Shown one piece after another: positions 7,937 to 17,241 of a stretch of DNA of 64,000 nucleotides (its first letter is position 1; every line of letters begins with the position of its first letter). A program made the position numbers and the translations under genes. Location of the stretch: contig DATJLU010000029.1 of assembly GCA_035509275.1 (NCBI GenBank), positions 18,417 through 82,416 of the forward strand. The letters are read 5' to 3'. The stretch is from DAHUYF01 sp035509275. GTDB lineage: Bacteria > Pseudomonadota > Alphaproteobacteria > ATCC43930 > CGMCC-115725. The notes below the pieces were generated by a model. That model was not told the DNA's origin, ran no database searches, and worked only from the letters and a program-made list of their open reading frames with translations.

Positions 7937-8238
7937 TTAAGCCCTCTGCTGAACTGAGTGGATACGCACCACGAGCGCCGTCGCACTCGCCGCGACACCC
8001 TGCGCCGGCGCGCCGGGCAATACCATCGGGTGCTAGCCCGACCCCTCGCCGCTAAATCACCCGAGGATATCGCTCCCGCAGGGGCGTTGCAGCGGCGCGT
8101 GCTATTCAACTGTGACCAGACCGCTCCCTAGGAACCGGACGCGTCGTTGCCTACAGCAAAATCTCCCGCCGCGCTTCAGCGCTCGCGCCACGGCGTATGC
8201 GGCGATGGAGCCGATCTAGATTTCGTGTTGAGGCAGGT

Positions 8239-8622
8239 CTATTCCGCTTTCCCGTTTCGCGTCAGATCGCGCAGGATGGCCACAAGTTCGGCGTGCTGCG
8301 ATGTCGTGGCATCGTTGAGGGTTTCGATGGAATGAGCTTCCGGCGCCACCTTGGCGTATTCGACGAACACGTCGAAGTAGCGATCCTCATTGAAGAGGCC
8401 GGTATCGAGCAGCTCGTGCTCGAACTCCTGCCGGCTCCGGCGGCGATTGGTCTGAATGAGGTCGTCGTAGGGATATGCGGCCTGCGGGTACTTGTAGAGG
8501 TACTTCACAGGCGGCGCATCTCTCCATGAGACACGCCCCTCACCGACCGCCATCTCCTCCTTACAAGCGCGCCGACCGAAAGCATCTACTGTCCTTTTGT
8601 CGGGTGGTGTTTCCGACCGCAA
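8239..8622 (-). pseudogene. Remnant of a GH63-like glucosidase gene
   Basis: Only the middle of this frame looks like protein. About 57 residues (positions 8338-8508), including KYLYKYPQAAYPYDDL, NRRRSRQEFEHELLDTG and EDRYFDVFVEYAK, match a conserved internal block of bacterial MGH1/GH63-type glucosidases, which are ~850-900 residues long. Flanking residues on both sides do not continue the homology, and no catalytic domain is present. It is therefore read as a decayed fragment left by deletion rather than a working small gene. The same strand holds no further pieces up to 10 kb. Confidence 0.7.
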
Positions 8623-8724
8623 TAGGGGTCACCCCGGATGGCAACGAGACGAGCACCGCCGTACCGTTGTCTTCAGGCTCGGGTGCGGAAGGGGTATGAG
8701 ATTCGATCCGGCAGCTGGCGCCAC

Positions 8725-10071
8725 ATGCGGGCGGCATTACGAATGATAGCGCTCGTCCGATCATTGACCCTGATGACGCTGGCCGCCAGCCTTTTGGCCG
8801 GGTGCGGGAGTGTCGAGCAGTTCTTGCCGGGCCAGCAAGAAGCGCGGCATGCCGCGGAGCAGAGCCACGACCTTCAGCTCCGCGTGATGGAGTTCGCCGA
8901 CCGATACGCGGGCCGCACGAAGGACGCTTTGCTTGATTTCCAAGGCAGCCCGGACGACCGTCTCCGAGCCCAAACCTGGAAATTGCAGCAGGTCCAGGCC
9001 GCCTATACGATCGCGAGCGGTCCAAATCCGGTGTCCAATGCCTTGGACATGGTGGTGTTGGCCTCGCTGAGTAACATGGTCGTCAATGACTGGCCGGTCA
9101 CACAACGCTACGGCGATCGCGTGCGCCCGCTGCAACAGGCGCATCGAGAGATGGAGCGGCAAGCCTGGGGCCTTGTAAAGGGAGTGCTGACCGACGCTCA
9201 AACGGCACAGCTTCACAACATCATCATCAACTGGCGGCGCGAGAATCCAGGGTTCCGCAGCGTCGCTTACATCCGCTTCAACGATCTGGCGAAGTCGACG
9301 GGCGCCCGCGAGGCGGCGGCGGCGGGACCCGGCGCGGAGTCCTCTCTCTTCTCGGTCCTGGGATTGGATCCGCTCACGGAACTCGATCCGGCGGTTCGGG
9401 AGATCGCCCAAAGCCGCCAGCTGGCCGAGCGCTCCATCTACTATTTTCAGCACGTGCCAAACCTTCTCGACATGCAGGCGGAGCAGTTTACGGACCAAGT
9501 CGCCGCCATGCCGGAAACGAAGTCTCTCCTTGCGAGCGTCGACCGCGCCTCGCTCGTGGGAGACGCTTCGGAGCGCATGGTCCAGTCGCTGCCGGAAATT
9601 CTGGACAGAGAGCGCGAGGCGCTGCTCGCGCAGCTGATGCAGGGGTTTGACGAGCGGACTGGGGAAATCGGCACTCTGAGCGACAACGTGCGGTCAACCC
9701 TCGTGGTGGGCACCGAGACCGCGAACGCAGTCCACGCGACACTGGAAACCGTCGACCGCATCAGTACGAAGAAGGCCGACACGTCGCGGCCCTTTGACAT
9801 ACGGGAATACAGCGAAGCGGCCGACAAGGCGGCTGTTGCCGCGCACGAGTTGGGCGTCCTTGCCGAACGCGCGGACATCGTGGTTCCAGCCCTGCGCCAA
9901 GCCACGGATGAAACGGCCGACCGTCTTGAACGGATCATCAATCATCTCTTCCTGGATTTGCTGGCGCTCATCCTGGCCGCAGTAGCCGCATCTCTGCTCG
10001 CGGTCCTGGTTTATCGTGCGGTCGTCGCTCGCGTGGAAAAACGCGACACTGGGGCGCGCGCCGCGCGCTAA
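8725..10071 (+). CDS. Lipoprotein with C-terminal membrane helix
   Basis: 448 residues from ATG 8725. A signal peptide ends in a lipobox, LLAGCGS, placing the lipidated cysteine at residue 27. A long helical region follows, rich in Q/E/R/A, with likely coiled coils (for example the EILDREREALLAQL and ETADRLERIIN segments). A transmembrane helix, LLALILAAVAASLLAVLVY, sits about 25 residues from the C-terminus with a positive tail (RVEKRDTGARAAR). Lipid at one end and a membrane helix at the other would anchor it twice. An ATG at 8743 is also possible. No family was recognised; methyl-accepting-like helical patterns exist but no signalling domain was found. Confidence 0.7.
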   Translation: MRAALRMIALVRSLTLMTLAASLLAGCGSVEQFLPGQQEARHAAEQSHDLQLRVMEFADRYAGRTKDALLDFQGSPDDRLRAQTWKLQQVQAAYTIASGPNPVSNALDMVVLASLSNMVVNDWPVTQRYGDRVRPLQQAHREMERQAWGLVKGVLTDAQTAQLHNIIINWRRENPGFRSVAYIRFNDLAKSTGAREAAAAGPGAESSLFSVLGLDPLTELDPAVREIAQSRQLAERSIYYFQHVPNLLDMQAEQFTDQVAAMPETKSLLASVDRASLVGDASERMVQSLPEILDREREALLAQLMQGFDERTGEIGTLSDNVRSTLVVGTETANAVHATLETVDRISTKKADTSRPFDIREYSEAADKAAVAAHELGVLAERADIVVPALRQATDETADRLERIINHLFLDLLALILAAVAASLLAVLVYRAVVARVEKRDTGARAAR

Positions 10072-10195
10072 GGTCGCACGCCTCGGACTCCGGGACGGGT
10101 CGAAAGCTAAGTGAGCGCTGGTTCGGTCGGCGAGATGATGACTTCGGCTTACGGCCACAAGTGCGAAGAGGATCGGCGTGGTTCGCTGAGACCCC

Positions 10196-11422
10196 TCATT
10201 CTCCGCGTTCACCGGCTTGCAGCTGACCGGGAATGAGGAAAGGGCTGCTCTTCTTCCAAGCGGTCCCATTCTTGATTTGCGCTTGGCCGTACGCGAACAA
10301 GGCGCGCATGTAGGTCGGATCGAAATCCTCCGTGTGCTCCACGGTGAAGTCGCGGCCGATATAAGCGAGGTTGAAGTCCACCCCGTCACGTGCCGTCGTG
10401 GTCTGCAATCGGTAAACGTCGTTCTGCCCGCTATAGTGAAGCATCGTGGCGACGGCTCGGCTGGCGATCGAGAAGACCTGGCGGTCGGTCGATGCCCATT
10501 CCGCGTCGAGGCGCCCATTCCGGATGACGTAGGCATGGCGCTCGCGCGCGAGCGGTCCGTGCCTGAGATCGACGCCCGCCGTAAGGGTGGGCGGGTAGAG
10601 GAAGGTCTGGGCGATCGCGCCGCCATCGACATGCATTTCCTGATAGGGCTTGCCATCGACCTGGACGTCGACAAGCACCGGCGGAAAGGCGGCGGGAATG
10701 GCGGCCGAGGCGAGAAGGATCTTGCGCACGAGTTCGGCCGCGCCCGGCCGGCCGCTCGCGGCGATCGCGCCGATGTTCCAGATGACCGGCCGCTGGGCGT
10801 CGAGATCGGTTGTGCCGATCAGCAAGAGCCGCCCCTTCCGGTATTCGTTGGCGATGGCGGCCATCATCTGGTCGTCGACGTATTGCGAGATGAGCTGGTA
10901 CAGCGGCGTCGTGTCCTTGAGAGCATCGTTGAAGACGGCGTTCATCATGGAGCGCGACTCGAAAATGGCGCTCTGGTCGACCTCGGTGTAGACGTGCCGC
11001 AGGACCGGATCGTAGTTGGGGCCAAGGAAAGCAAAGGGCGCGATCAGCGCACCCGTGCTGACACCCGTCACGAGCTTGAACTGGGGGCGGTCTCCCCGCT
11101 CCGTCCAGCCGCTAAGGAGGCCCGCGCCGAAGGCACCATTGTCGCCGCCCCCCGAGATCGCGAGGAAGTATGCTGGCGGCAAGGCAGCCCCGGGGGCGAG
11201 TTGTGCGCGCTCGCGGTCGAGCGCCGCATAGGCTTCGCGCGTCAGCCCCGGAACTTGGGTGTCGGCGAAGTAACGCGCGTTGGTGACGCCGCCGAGCACC
11301 GTCGCCCGGTCGGTCAGCTCCGGAGGAACCGCAGGCTCCCGCGCCGGCGACGCACACGCGCCAAGGATTGCCGCGAAGACGAGCGCAGCGAGGCAATGTC
11401 CAATGGCGACCACCGGACGCAT
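10196..11422 (-). CDS. Patatin-like phospholipase lipoprotein
   Basis: 408 residues from ATG 11422; an ATG 12 codons earlier would weaken the signal peptide. The signal peptide ends at lipobox ILGAC (cysteine 23), so the protein is probably lipid-anchored. The patatin catalytic parts are complete: oxyanion loop ISGGGDNGAFGAGLL (from residue 89), nucleophile GVSTG with Ser122, and catalytic aspartate in MHVDGG (Asp266). Patatins are serine acyl hydrolases acting on phospholipids or other lipids by a Ser-Asp dyad. Being a lipoprotein, it would work in the periplasm or at the outer membrane. The neighbouring gene converges on it, and an HD-hydrolase gene is divergent upstream. Confidence 0.9.
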   Translation of the reverse strand: MRPVVAIGHCLAALVFAAILGACASPAREPAVPPELTDRATVLGGVTNARYFADTQVPGLTREAYAALDRERAQLAPGAALPPAYFLAISGGGDNGAFGAGLLSGWTERGDRPQFKLVTGVSTGALIAPFAFLGPNYDPVLRHVYTEVDQSAIFESRSMMNAVFNDALKDTTPLYQLISQYVDDQMMAAIANEYRKGRLLLIGTTDLDAQRPVIWNIGAIAASGRPGAAELVRKILLASAAIPAAFPPVLVDVQVDGKPYQEMHVDGGAIAQTFLYPPTLTAGVDLRHGPLARERHAYVIRNGRLDAEWASTDRQVFSIASRAVATMLHYSGQNDVYRLQTTTARDGVDFNLAYIGRDFTVEHTEDFDPTYMRALFAYGQAQIKNGTAWKKSSPFLIPGQLQAGERGE

Positions 11423-11684
11423 CGCAAAACTGTGCCAGCCGCACAGCCGGAGTTGCATCCGTAGAACTACCGATCAGGATCGACGCGGTCTCGTATTAAA
11501 CTCCTTGAAAGTACTTATCGCCGCGACGCGGTCACACGCAAAAGCGTCGCCAACTTGCGGTTTCACCAGCACGGGCGCGAAGTACTGCGGTATGAGATCG
11601 AGATCCGCCGGGCCGCCCTAAGCAGGTAGTGACCCATGCGGATTCTCGGCTCAGTATGCATCACCAGAAGCTCAGGAGGTGATG

Positions 11685-12587
11685 ATGCTAAACGCGGCAA
11701 GCCTTCTCGCTGACGCCTTGGGCCGGAATCTCGCCGAGACCTACCGTAGGATCTATGGCGACCGGGAGCCGCACCTTCCCGCCGGCCTGGACGAAGCCGC
11801 TCGGCTCGTCATCGAGCGCATTGCCACCAGCGACGCGCTCTATCACGATTGCGAACACACCGCCCTGGTCACCCTGTGCGTCCAGGACATCTTGCGCGGC
11901 CGCCGCCTCGAGCAGATCGTATCGCCCAGCGATTGGGCGCATACCATTTTGGCGGCGCTGACCCACGACATCGGCTATGTGCGCGGCATCTGCTCCGGCG
12001 ATACGGCCGAGCGCTTCGTGATCGACGCCGCAGGCAAAACCGCAACCGCCCCGCGCGGCGCTTCCGACGCCTTCCTGATGCCCTATCACGTGGAGAGATC
12101 GAAGATCATGGTCCGTGAGCGTTTCGCGCCGGTTGTTTACATCGATGAGGAGCGCATTGCCGCAGCCATCGAGCTCACGCGCTTCCCCGTCCCGGACGGG
12201 GAAGACCACTTGGCGACCGACACGGAAGCAGCCTTGGTCAGAGCTGGTGATCTGATTGGTCAACTCGGCGATCCGCTCTACCCGCGCAAGCTGAATGCGC
12301 TTTACTGCGAATTCGCCGAAAACGGCATTCTCAAACAGCTCGGCTATGAAAGTCCTGCCGACATGGTCGAGCGCTATCCGCAATTCTTTTGGAGCAAGGT
12401 CGAGCGCTATATCGGCGATGCCTTGCGTTACCTCGAGATGACCACGGAAGGCCGGCAATGGACGGCAAGTCTCTACAGCCACATTTTCGCGATCGAGCAC
12501 AATCGCCGGCGAATGGGCCCGCAACCGGCGCCTGGGCAGGAGCAGAGGCGAGGTGCAATGACCGACCGACCGCGTTCTGCTCAGTAG
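11685..12587 (+). CDS. HD-domain metal-dependent phosphohydrolase (PDE-like)
   Basis: A 300-residue single-domain HD hydrolase. The ATG at 11685 has AGGAGG five bases upstream; GTG 11679 and ATG 11682 lie too close to it. Metal ligands are visible as YHDCEHT (His54, His58) and LTHDIGY (His94, Asp95). The YHxxxHT start resembles the class I cyclic-nucleotide phosphodiesterase pattern, and further acidic residues follow (ATDTEAALVRAGDLIGQLGDP). It probably hydrolyses a phosphoester, possibly a cyclic nucleotide; substrate is not known. The C-terminal 25 residues are low-complexity. It is divergent from the patatin gene and ends 14 bases before the convergent TetR gene. Confidence 0.83.
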   Translation: MLNAASLLADALGRNLAETYRRIYGDREPHLPAGLDEAARLVIERIATSDALYHDCEHTALVTLCVQDILRGRRLEQIVSPSDWAHTILAALTHDIGYVRGICSGDTAERFVIDAAGKTATAPRGASDAFLMPYHVERSKIMVRERFAPVVYIDEERIAAAIELTRFPVPDGEDHLATDTEAALVRAGDLIGQLGDPLYPRKLNALYCEFAENGILKQLGYESPADMVERYPQFFWSKVERYIGDALRYLEMTTEGRQWTASLYSHIFAIEHNRRRMGPQPAPGQEQRRGAMTDRPRSAQ

Positions 12588-12601
12588 CGGTCGCGGCGAG
12601 G

Positions 12602-13246
12602 CTACCGGGCGCGCTTGCGCGATCGGCGCCGCTGGTTGGCTTTGCGCGCGTTACCGGACTTGGCGGGGGGGCGCACACGCAGCCCGTCGACGAAGATGTC
12701 GACCATACGTAGGACGCTCGCCTGCCAGCCCGGCTGGTCATGCATGTAGCACATGCCGGCGAGCGTGCGCAGGAGGTCTTCCGGACCGATGTCGGGGCGT
12801 ATCTCGCCGGCCGCGACCGCTCGCTCCAGCAGAGCGCCCACCGCCTTGGTCAGGCGATCGAAGGTGTAGGCGTAGAGCTCGGACGAGCCGTGCACGGCCA
12901 GCGCCAGCGCGGCCGACATCCCCTTCTTCGTGGCGACGAACTCGACATTGGAGCGAAGCCAGCGCCGCAACGCCTCGACCGGCGCGGGCGCGCTGCGCAA
13001 TTCCTCGGCGAGATCGGCGAGATGCGCGACCTCGCGGCGATAGACGGCCTCGAACAGGGCTTCGCGGGTGGGGAAATGGCGGTAGAGGGTGCCGATGCCG
13101 ACGCCGGCCCGGCGCGCCACGGCTTCGAGGCTGGCATCGGGTCCGCCGGCGCTGAAAACGGCCTTGGCGGCCGCGAGCACGCGCTCGCGGTTGCGAGCCG
13201 CGTCGGCGCGCAGCTTGGGAGCCGTTTGTGCGGACCGATCTTGCAT
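12602..13246 (-). CDS. TetR-family regulator divergent from the Mo-hydroxylase genes
   Basis: 214 residues from ATG 13246. The N-terminal helix-turn-helix reads RERVLAAAKAVFSAGG, LEAVARRAGVGIGTLYRHF, typical TetR/AcrR. The C-terminal ligand domain has the ATKKGMSAALALA and LRTLAGMCYMHD blocks of the TetR subfamily often seen beside oxidoreductases. The tail is rich in arginine and lysine (NARKANQRRRSRKRAR). Position and orientation suggest it represses the divergent molybdenum-hydroxylase operon and perhaps itself; a 6-3-6 palindrome sits between the genes (13267-13281). The inducer is unknown. Confidence 0.88.
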   Translation of the reverse strand: MQDRSAQTAPKLRADAARNRERVLAAAKAVFSAGGPDASLEAVARRAGVGIGTLYRHFPTREALFEAVYRREVAHLADLAEELRSAPAPVEALRRWLRSNVEFVATKKGMSAALALAVHGSSELYAYTFDRLTKAVGALLERAVAAGEIRPDIGPEDLLRTLAGMCYMHDQPGWQASVLRMVDIFVDGLRVRPPAKSGNARKANQRRRSRKRAR

Positions 13247-13266
13247 GCGTCCCCGCCCTTGAAAAA

Positions 13267-13290
13267 CGGAGGGTGCCTCCGTATAGTATA
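13267..13290 (-). promoter_or_regulatory. Palindromic operator candidate and -10 element before tetR
   Basis: Positions 13267-13281 form a perfect inverted repeat, cggagg-gtg-cctccg, 20 bases upstream of the TetR start. Directly next to it, 13285-13290 read TATACT on the minus strand, a good -10 hexamer. A TetR dimer bound here would cover the start of its own transcript. The link to the regulator is inferred from position alone. Confidence 0.45.
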
Positions 13291-13428
13291 AGCGACGGGG
13301 CACGGGACGTGCCCATCGATCCATCTTCGAGACCATGAGCTGGTTCTTTCGCCGACCAGCCGCCGCCTGCCGCGTGCCGTTTCTGAAGGGCCGCGACCAA
13401 CCCACCATAGCACTGATCGGAGCCTTGC

Positions 13429-13926
13429 ATGAATTTCTCCATCAGCCTTACCGTGAACGGCGTGCGCCGGGAGGTCGGGCTCGACGATCCCCGCGTCACG
13501 CTGCTCGATCTGCTGCGCGAGCGCCTCCACCTCACGGGAACCAAGAAGGGCTGCGACCGCGGCCAGTGCGGCGCCTGTACGGTGCTGGTGGATGGGCGAC
13601 GGGTCAATGCGTGCCTGGCGCTCGCGCTGAGCCAGGATGGCGCGGAGGTGCTCACGATCGAGGGCGTTGCCCGCGGCGAACAGCTTCACCCCGTGCAGGC
13701 CGCCTTCATCGCCCATGACGGCTTCCAGTGCGGCTTCTGCACGCCGGGTCAGATCATGAGCGCGATCGGGCTGATCCAGGAAGGACAGGCCGGCGATGAT
13801 CCCGAACGCGTGCGCGAGGGCATGAGCGGAAACCTCTGCCGCTGCGGCGCCTATGCCGGAATCACCGAGGCGGTGATCGAGGCGCAGGAAAACCTCGCCA
13901 CGCCCGCCCGGAGGCGCTCGGCATGA
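13429..13926 (+). CDS. Molybdenum hydroxylase, [2Fe-2S] subunit
   Basis: A 165-residue small subunit of the xanthine-oxidase family. Plant-type ferredoxin cysteines are Cys42, Cys47, Cys50 and Cys62 (GCDRGQCGACTVL, NACLA). The second cluster has Cys101, Cys104, Cys137 and Cys139 (CGFCTPG, NLCRCGAY). It passes electrons between the molybdenum centre and FAD. Unlike periplasmic PaoA, which starts with a long Tat signal, this protein begins directly with the ferredoxin fold, so the enzyme is probably cytoplasmic. It overlaps the FAD subunit gene by 4 bases (ATGA). The substrate could be an aldehyde, a purine or an N-heterocycle; not decidable here. Confidence 0.93.
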   Translation: MNFSISLTVNGVRREVGLDDPRVTLLDLLRERLHLTGTKKGCDRGQCGACTVLVDGRRVNACLALALSQDGAEVLTIEGVARGEQLHPVQAAFIAHDGFQCGFCTPGQIMSAIGLIQEGQAGDDPERVREGMSGNLCRCGAYAGITEAVIEAQENLATPARRRSA

Positions 13927-14981
13927 ACGCCTTCGACTATGTGAGGCCGGCCAGCGTCGCAGAGGCGATCGCGGCCGCGGCCGCGCCGGGTGCCGCTTAT
14001 CTCGCCGCCGGGACCAGCCTGCTCGATCTGATGAAAGGCGGCATGTCGCGTCCCACTCGTCTCGTCGACGTTTCGCGCCTGCCCGGGCTCGACCGCATCG
14101 ACCATCTGCCCGATGGCGGCGTCCGGATCGGCGCGCTCGTCCGGAACGCCGATCTGGCGCATGACGGTGCGTTCGCCCGCGCCTATCCCGCCATTGCCGA
14201 GGCGCTGCTGTCCGGCGCGTCGGCGCAGCTGCGCAACGCCGCGACGGTCGGCGGCAATCTGCTGCAGCGGACGCGATGCGCCTATTTCTACGATGTCGCC
14301 AGCCACTGCAACAAGCGCCAGCCCGGGGCCGGCTGCGCTGCGCGCGGCGGCGAGAACCGGCTGCATGCGGTGCTGGGCTGGAGCGAGGCGTGCATCGCCA
14401 CGCATCCCTCGGATTTCTGCGTGCCGCTGGTAGCGCTCGACGCGGTGGTCGAGATCGAGGGCAGAAGCGGCCGGCGCGAGATTGCGCTCGAAGCCCTGCA
14501 CCAACTGCCCGGCAATACGCCGCAGCGCGAGAGCGCGCTCGAGCCGAGCGATCTCATCGTCGCGCTCCGCTTGCCGAGCGAAGCGCGCTCCTTCGCGCCG
14601 CATGCGCGCTATCTGAAGCTGCGCGAACGCACCTCCTACGCGTTCGCGCTCGTGTCGGCCGCCGCGGGTTTGCGCATCGAAGACGGCACGATCCGCGCGG
14701 CGCGCCTCGCGCTCGGCGGCGTCGCCGCCAAGCCATGGCGGGCGCGTGGCGCGGAGAAAGTGCTGGTGGGCGCCCGCGCCGGCGACGAGGTCTTCCGACG
14801 CGCGGCGGAGGCGGCGCTGGCCGAGGCGCGGCCTTCCGGCGACAACGCGTTCAAGATCGAGCTGGCGCGACGGATCGTTCGGCGCGCGCTCGCGCTCGCC
14901 GCGGCGGGAACGCCCGCGCGCGTTCCCGCACTTCCCGCCTCCCCCTTCTCGTCCGCTCCCGGAGCGCTCCATGCCGTCTGA
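13923..14981 (+). CDS. Molybdenum hydroxylase, FAD-binding subunit
   Basis: 352 residues. It follows the YagS/PaoB pattern: N-terminal FDYVRPASVAEAIAAAA and the FAD pyrophosphate loop YLAAGTSLLDLMK. ATVGGNLLQRTRCAYF is followed by a cysteine-bearing segment (CNKRQPGAGCAA, with HPSDF later); in PaoB the equivalent segment holds a [4Fe-4S] cluster, and cysteines here at RCAYF, HCNKR and GCAAR fit that. The FAD takes electrons from the iron-sulphur subunit and passes them to oxygen or another acceptor. It sits between the iron-sulphur and molybdenum subunit genes with 4- and 11-base overlaps, so the three are surely one operon. Confidence 0.92.
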   Translation: MNAFDYVRPASVAEAIAAAAAPGAAYLAAGTSLLDLMKGGMSRPTRLVDVSRLPGLDRIDHLPDGGVRIGALVRNADLAHDGAFARAYPAIAEALLSGASAQLRNAATVGGNLLQRTRCAYFYDVASHCNKRQPGAGCAARGGENRLHAVLGWSEACIATHPSDFCVPLVALDAVVEIEGRSGRREIALEALHQLPGNTPQRESALEPSDLIVALRLPSEARSFAPHARYLKLRERTSYAFALVSAAAGLRIEDGTIRAARLALGGVAAKPWRARGAEKVLVGARAGDEVFRRAAEAALAEARPSGDNAFKIELARRIVRRALALAAAGTPARVPALPASPFSSAPGALHAV

Positions 14982-17241
14982 GATCAGGCTCACCCCATCC
15001 TCTGCGCATGTCCGCCACGGCTCGAATATCGGCCAGGCGCTGACACGGCGCGACGGCGTCCTCAAGGTCACGGGAGCGGCCCGCTATGCCGCGGACAATT
15101 CTCCGGCGGGGCTGCTCTATGCGGTGCTGGCGGTCAGCAGCATCGCACGGGGTCGCGTGACCTTCCTCGACGTGGCGGCGGCAAAGCGCCATCCCGGCAT
15201 CGTCGAGGTCATGACCCCCGCCCACAAGCCGCCGCTGGCGCAGGATCCGGACGCGAAGACGAACCCGTTCATGTTCCGTCTCGACCTCCTGCAGAACGAC
15301 CAGGTTCGCTATGCCCATCAGCCGATCGCCGTGGTGATCGCCGAGACGCTCGAGGCCGCCACCGAAGGCGCGGCGCTGCTCGCGCCGCGCTACGAGACCC
15401 TGCCGGCCCGGGTCGGTCTCGACGACGGCGAGAGCTTCGTGCCGCCGGCGGTCGGCGTCGGCAGTCCGGCCGTGGAGGCGCATGGCCGTGTGGAACCGGC
15501 GCTTGCGCGGGCGTCGCGCCGGATCGAAGCGACCTATGAGACGCCGGCGCAATACCACAATCCTATGGAGCCGCACGCGATCGTGGCGGCGTGGGAGGGC
15601 GACGCCCTCTCCATCGACACGCCGAGCCAGGGCCTCATCATGGCGCGGGACCGGATTGCGGGGCTGTTCGGCATCGCCCCGGAAAAGATCCACATTCGCA
15701 GCCCGTTTCTGGGCGGCGGCTTCGGCTCCAAAGGCCTGATCTCGGGACCGCAGATCCTCGGCATCATGGCGGCCCGGCTCGTCGGCCGGCCGGTGAAGCT
15801 CGTGCTGCGGCGCGAGCAGATGTACGGGCCGGTCGGCCACCGCGCGCCGACGCGACAGAGGCTGCGCCTCGGCCTCGACGGCGAGGGCAGGCTGACCGCG
15901 ATCGATCATCACGTGAAGACGGCGTCGAGCAGCTTCGACGATTTCTTCGAGCCGGCCGCCGGCGTATCGCATTCGCTCTATGCGAGCCCGGCGATCGCGA
16001 CCTCGTATGAGGCGGTCCGGCTCGACATCGGCACGCCGCTGTTCATGCGCGCGCCCGGAGAAGCGCCCGGCTCGATCGCGCTGGAGAGCGCGATCGATGA
16101 AGCGGCGGAAGCTTGCGGCATGGATCCGCTGGCGTTCCGCTTGAAGAACTATGCCGAGATCGAGCCGATGTCCGGCAAGCCCTTCTCGTCGAAAGCCTTG
16201 CGCGCCTGCTACGCACAGGGCGCCGAACGCTTTGGCTGGTCGCGGCGACCGCGCGCGCCGCGCCAGATGCGCGACGAGCGCGGTTTCCTCGTCGGATGGG
16301 GCATGGGCACGGCGACATTTCCGGCGCTGATGTTCGAGGCCGAAGCCCGCGCCGTCCTGCGCAGCGACGGATCGGGCGCCATGGAGATCGGTGCGCATGA
16401 CATGGGGCAAGGCGCGTGGACGGCGCTGGCCCAGATCGCAGCCGACGGCTTGGGGCTCGAGCTCGAGCGGATGGAATTCCGCTCAGGCACGTCGGACCTG
16501 CCCGATGGCGGCATCGCCGGCGGCTCCGCCCACACCGCCACCGCGGGCATGGCGATCCACAACGCCGGCGCTGCGGTCATCGCCAAGCTGGCGGAGCTGG
16601 CCATGGGCGACGAGCGCTCGCTCCTGTTCGGCGCGGGGAATGCCGGCGTCGTCGCGCGCGATGGCCGGCTGTTCCGTCGCGATGACGAGGAGCGGAGCGA
16701 GAGCTACGCCGATATTCTCGGCCGCGCCGGGCTTGCCGAGATCGACGCGCGCGGCAAAGGCGCCGTGGACCCTGCCGCGCAATCCGCCTACGCCATGCAT
16801 GCCCATGGCGCGGTGTTCGCCGAGGTCAAAATCGATCCCGATCTCTGCCAGATGCGCGTCACGCGGGTCGTGGGCGCCTTCGCGGCGGGACGGATCATCA
16901 ATCCGCAGCTCGTGCGCAGCCAGCTCCTCGGCGGCATGGTGTGGGGCGTGTCGTTCGCGCTGCACGAGCAGGCCGTCATCGACGGGCGCTCCGGCCGCAC
17001 GCTCAATGCAAACCTGGCGGAGTATCACGTACCGGTGAATGCCGACCTGCCGTCCTTGGAAGCCCTGACGGTCGAGGAGCACGATCCGCATGTGAACGCG
17101 CTCGGCATCAAAGGGGTCGGGGAGATCGGGATCACCGGCAGCGCCGGCGCCGTCGCGAATGCGGTCTGGCACGCGACCGGGATCCGGGTGCGCCGTTTCC
17201 CGATCCGGATCGAGGATCTGATGACCGCCGATCCGCGTTAG
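14971..17241 (+). CDS. Molybdenum hydroxylase, molybdopterin-binding large subunit
   Basis: 756 residues from ATG 14971, which lies inside the end of the FAD gene with GGAGCG upstream. The order of motifs is that of the PaoC/XdhB-like large subunit: N-terminal substrate domain (VTGAARYAADN), GGGFGSKG around the Mo cofactor, MRAPGEAPGS, DMGQGAWTALAQIAAD, and the catalytic glutamate in GVGEIGITGSA near the end. This class hydroxylates aldehydes or heteroaromatic rings using water. The MCD-cytosine-type cofactor is likely by family. No dedicated cofactor-insertion chaperone (XdhC/PaoD) lies next to it. The gene is followed by an interspersed repeat, which may end transcription. Confidence 0.93.
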   Translation: MPSEIRLTPSSAHVRHGSNIGQALTRRDGVLKVTGAARYAADNSPAGLLYAVLAVSSIARGRVTFLDVAAAKRHPGIVEVMTPAHKPPLAQDPDAKTNPFMFRLDLLQNDQVRYAHQPIAVVIAETLEAATEGAALLAPRYETLPARVGLDDGESFVPPAVGVGSPAVEAHGRVEPALARASRRIEATYETPAQYHNPMEPHAIVAAWEGDALSIDTPSQGLIMARDRIAGLFGIAPEKIHIRSPFLGGGFGSKGLISGPQILGIMAARLVGRPVKLVLRREQMYGPVGHRAPTRQRLRLGLDGEGRLTAIDHHVKTASSSFDDFFEPAAGVSHSLYASPAIATSYEAVRLDIGTPLFMRAPGEAPGSIALESAIDEAAEACGMDPLAFRLKNYAEIEPMSGKPFSSKALRACYAQGAERFGWSRRPRAPRQMRDERGFLVGWGMGTATFPALMFEAEARAVLRSDGSGAMEIGAHDMGQGAWTALAQIAADGLGLELERMEFRSGTSDLPDGGIAGGSAHTATAGMAIHNAGAAVIAKLAELAMGDERSLLFGAGNAGVVARDGRLFRRDDEERSESYADILGRAGLAEIDARGKGAVDPAAQSAYAMHAHGAVFAEVKIDPDLCQMRVTRVVGAFAAGRIINPQLVRSQLLGGMVWGVSFALHEQAVIDGRSGRTLNANLAEYHVPVNADLPSLEALTVEEHDPHVNALGIKGVGEIGITGSAGAVANAVWHATGIRVRRFPIRIEDLMTADPR

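Noticed and set aside
7358..7957. 199-codon plus-strand frame opposite the DUF892 gene
   Set aside because: Antisense to a clear DUF892 gene.
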